This document shows positions 61,815 to 62,234 of a stretch of DNA of 62,234 bases, in pieces. The translations under genes and the position numbers were made by a program. This DNA comes from Xanthobacteraceae bacterium (GTDB taxonomy: Bacteria > Pseudomonadota > Alphaproteobacteria > Rhizobiales > Xanthobacteraceae), in contig JARLJA010000083.1 of NCBI GenBank assembly GCA_031291445.1, forward strand, positions 1 to 62,234, in the 5' to 3' direction. The first letter of the stretch is position 1. Every line of letters starts with the position of its first letter. The notes beneath the pieces are model-generated. The model had not been told where the DNA came from. It worked only from the letters and a program-made list of their open reading frames with translations, and ran no database searches.

Positions 61815-62096
61815 ATGATTGGGCGTACCTTTGACGAAAGGGTTGACGTCGTCATCCCCGCCTTCAATGCCGCGGAATTCATCGCGCAATCCGTTGCATC
61901 CGTTTGCGCCCAGACACATCGACCCAGCCGCGTGATTGTGGTCGACGACGGATCGACGGATGAAACGGCGACTGTGGTTAGTTCGCTGGCCGAGCAACAC
62001 CCGGAACTCGTTCTGCACCGGCTGGAACGCAATTCCGGTCTGCCTGCCGCCCGAAACGCCGGTCTGAAACTGTGTCGTTCGCCGTTCGTCGCGTGG
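61815..62096 (+). pseudogene. Glycosyltransferase family 2, cut off after 94 codons
   Basis: The open frame begins as a normal GT2: RVDVVIPAFNAAEFIAQSVA, VIVVDDGSTDETATVVSSLA and NSGLPAARNAGLKL, then SPFVAW where the DxD segment (such as W-L-D-S-D-D) should come. Instead the sequence changes to unrelated DNA and stops at 62123. An insertion sequence appears to have split the gene; the rest, if present, lies beyond the window. A protein without its metal site could not work. Confidence 0.75.
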
Positions 62097-62234
62097 TGCC
62101 GTCGCGGAGTTGGTAGGAATTGAGGGTGGCGTAGTCTCCGGGGTGATCAACCTCGAATCATCCGGCGTTGAAGCGTCGGACTGGAGACCACGCCATGACG
62201 AACAATACCACGAAGCCTGATTCTTTGCAGCCAG
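62097..62234 (+). mobile_element. Left end of a probable insertion sequence
   Basis: From about 62097 the GT2 reading frame is lost and about 100 bases without coding similarity lead to a new start codon at 62195. This is the usual layout of an insertion sequence end followed by its transposase. The right end and target duplication lie outside the window, so family and exact border are unknown. Confidence 0.55.
62195..62234 (+). CDS. Possible transposase, N-terminal 13 codons only
   Basis: ATG at 62195 with GGAG 8 bases upstream opens a frame (MTNNTTKPDSLQP) that runs off the right edge. The piece is too short to name a family. Confidence 0.4.
   Translation, partial: MTNNTTKPDSLQP

Noticed and set aside
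1-62234. CRISPR array, tRNA or rRNA genes
   Set aside because: No regularly spaced direct repeats, cloverleaf patterns or rRNA-like segments were noticed by eye.
1-62234. Wzx/Wzy flippase-polymerase system
   Set aside because: Membrane proteins at 10911, 26040, 36635 and 44744 have the topology and first-loop acids of GT-C/GT39 proteins rather than Wzx or Wzy; export is explained by the two ABC pairs.

Overview
The window is GC-rich, densely coded DNA of an alphaproteobacterium. It looks like the Bradyrhizobium/Rhodopseudomonas group, judging by the dispersed palindromic repeats (gagcatgatc-type and attccgggg-type), a DUF2336 protein, an EPS-type MarR regulator and many ATGA start/stop overlaps. 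Assignment is from pattern recognition only. Almost the whole window is one large surface-polysaccharide locus (O-antigen or exopolysaccharide). It holds more than twenty glycosyltransferases, nucleotide-sugar enzymes, sugar C-/O-methyltransferases, two ABC-type polysaccharide exporters and a local regulatory module.

Layout. 1-654 is the tail of an acyl-CoA synthetase, unrelated to the rest. 767-8067 (minus) carries a STELLO/DUF288-like protein, GT2 and GT4 glycosyltransferases, an SGNH hydrolase and a PqqD-like protein. 8172-10908 adds an HPr-kinase-like P-loop protein and a nucleotidyltransferase, which with the PqqD-like protein form a three-gene set of unknown purpose. 10911-14795 (minus) has a membrane protein, a WecA/WbpL-type polyprenyl-phosphate sugar-phosphate transferase and its likely GT4 partner, so lipid-linked chain initiation. 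15124-22494 (plus) is a GDP-mannose 4,6-dehydratase with a paralogue, GT4 enzymes and a first Wzm/Wzt exporter without a carbohydrate-binding domain. 22825-32725 holds methyltransferase, GT and membrane-protein genes separated by repeats. 33023-38218 has an LptF-like permease, a DUF2336 protein, a PEP-CTERM secreted protein and a GT39-type membrane transferase.

38521-43457 (plus) is a modified-sugar block: RmlC-like epimerase, SDR, two zinc-ribbon methyltransferases and a CmcI-type enzyme. 43815-50415 (minus) has a second modified-sugar block: Gfo/Idh/MocA oxidoreductase, UDP-glucuronate-decarboxylase-like SDR and a third zinc-ribbon methyltransferase. 50731-52595 carries two poorly characterised genes with lower GC. 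52784-53937 is the regulatory pair: MarR-EPS regulator plus NusG/RfaH-like antiterminator, with twin operator-like palindromes upstream. 54093-61698 is galE, a second Wzm/Wzt exporter whose Wzt has a C-terminal extension, and GTs including a GT4-GT6 fusion. At the right edge a GT2 gene is cut off by what looks like an insertion sequence.

The genes fit a simple flow: nucleotide sugars are made and decorated, chains start on undecaprenyl phosphate, are extended by cytoplasmic GTs, and leave through one of two ABC exporters. Two gene remnants show the locus has been rearranged: a fragment of a WbpL-type gene at 2630-2745 and a fragment of the regulator/antiterminator module at 38421-38515. The least explained parts are the PqqD/HprK-like/nucleotidyltransferase set, whose PqqD protein ends in a RiPP-leader-like tail, and the GT4-GT6 fusion.
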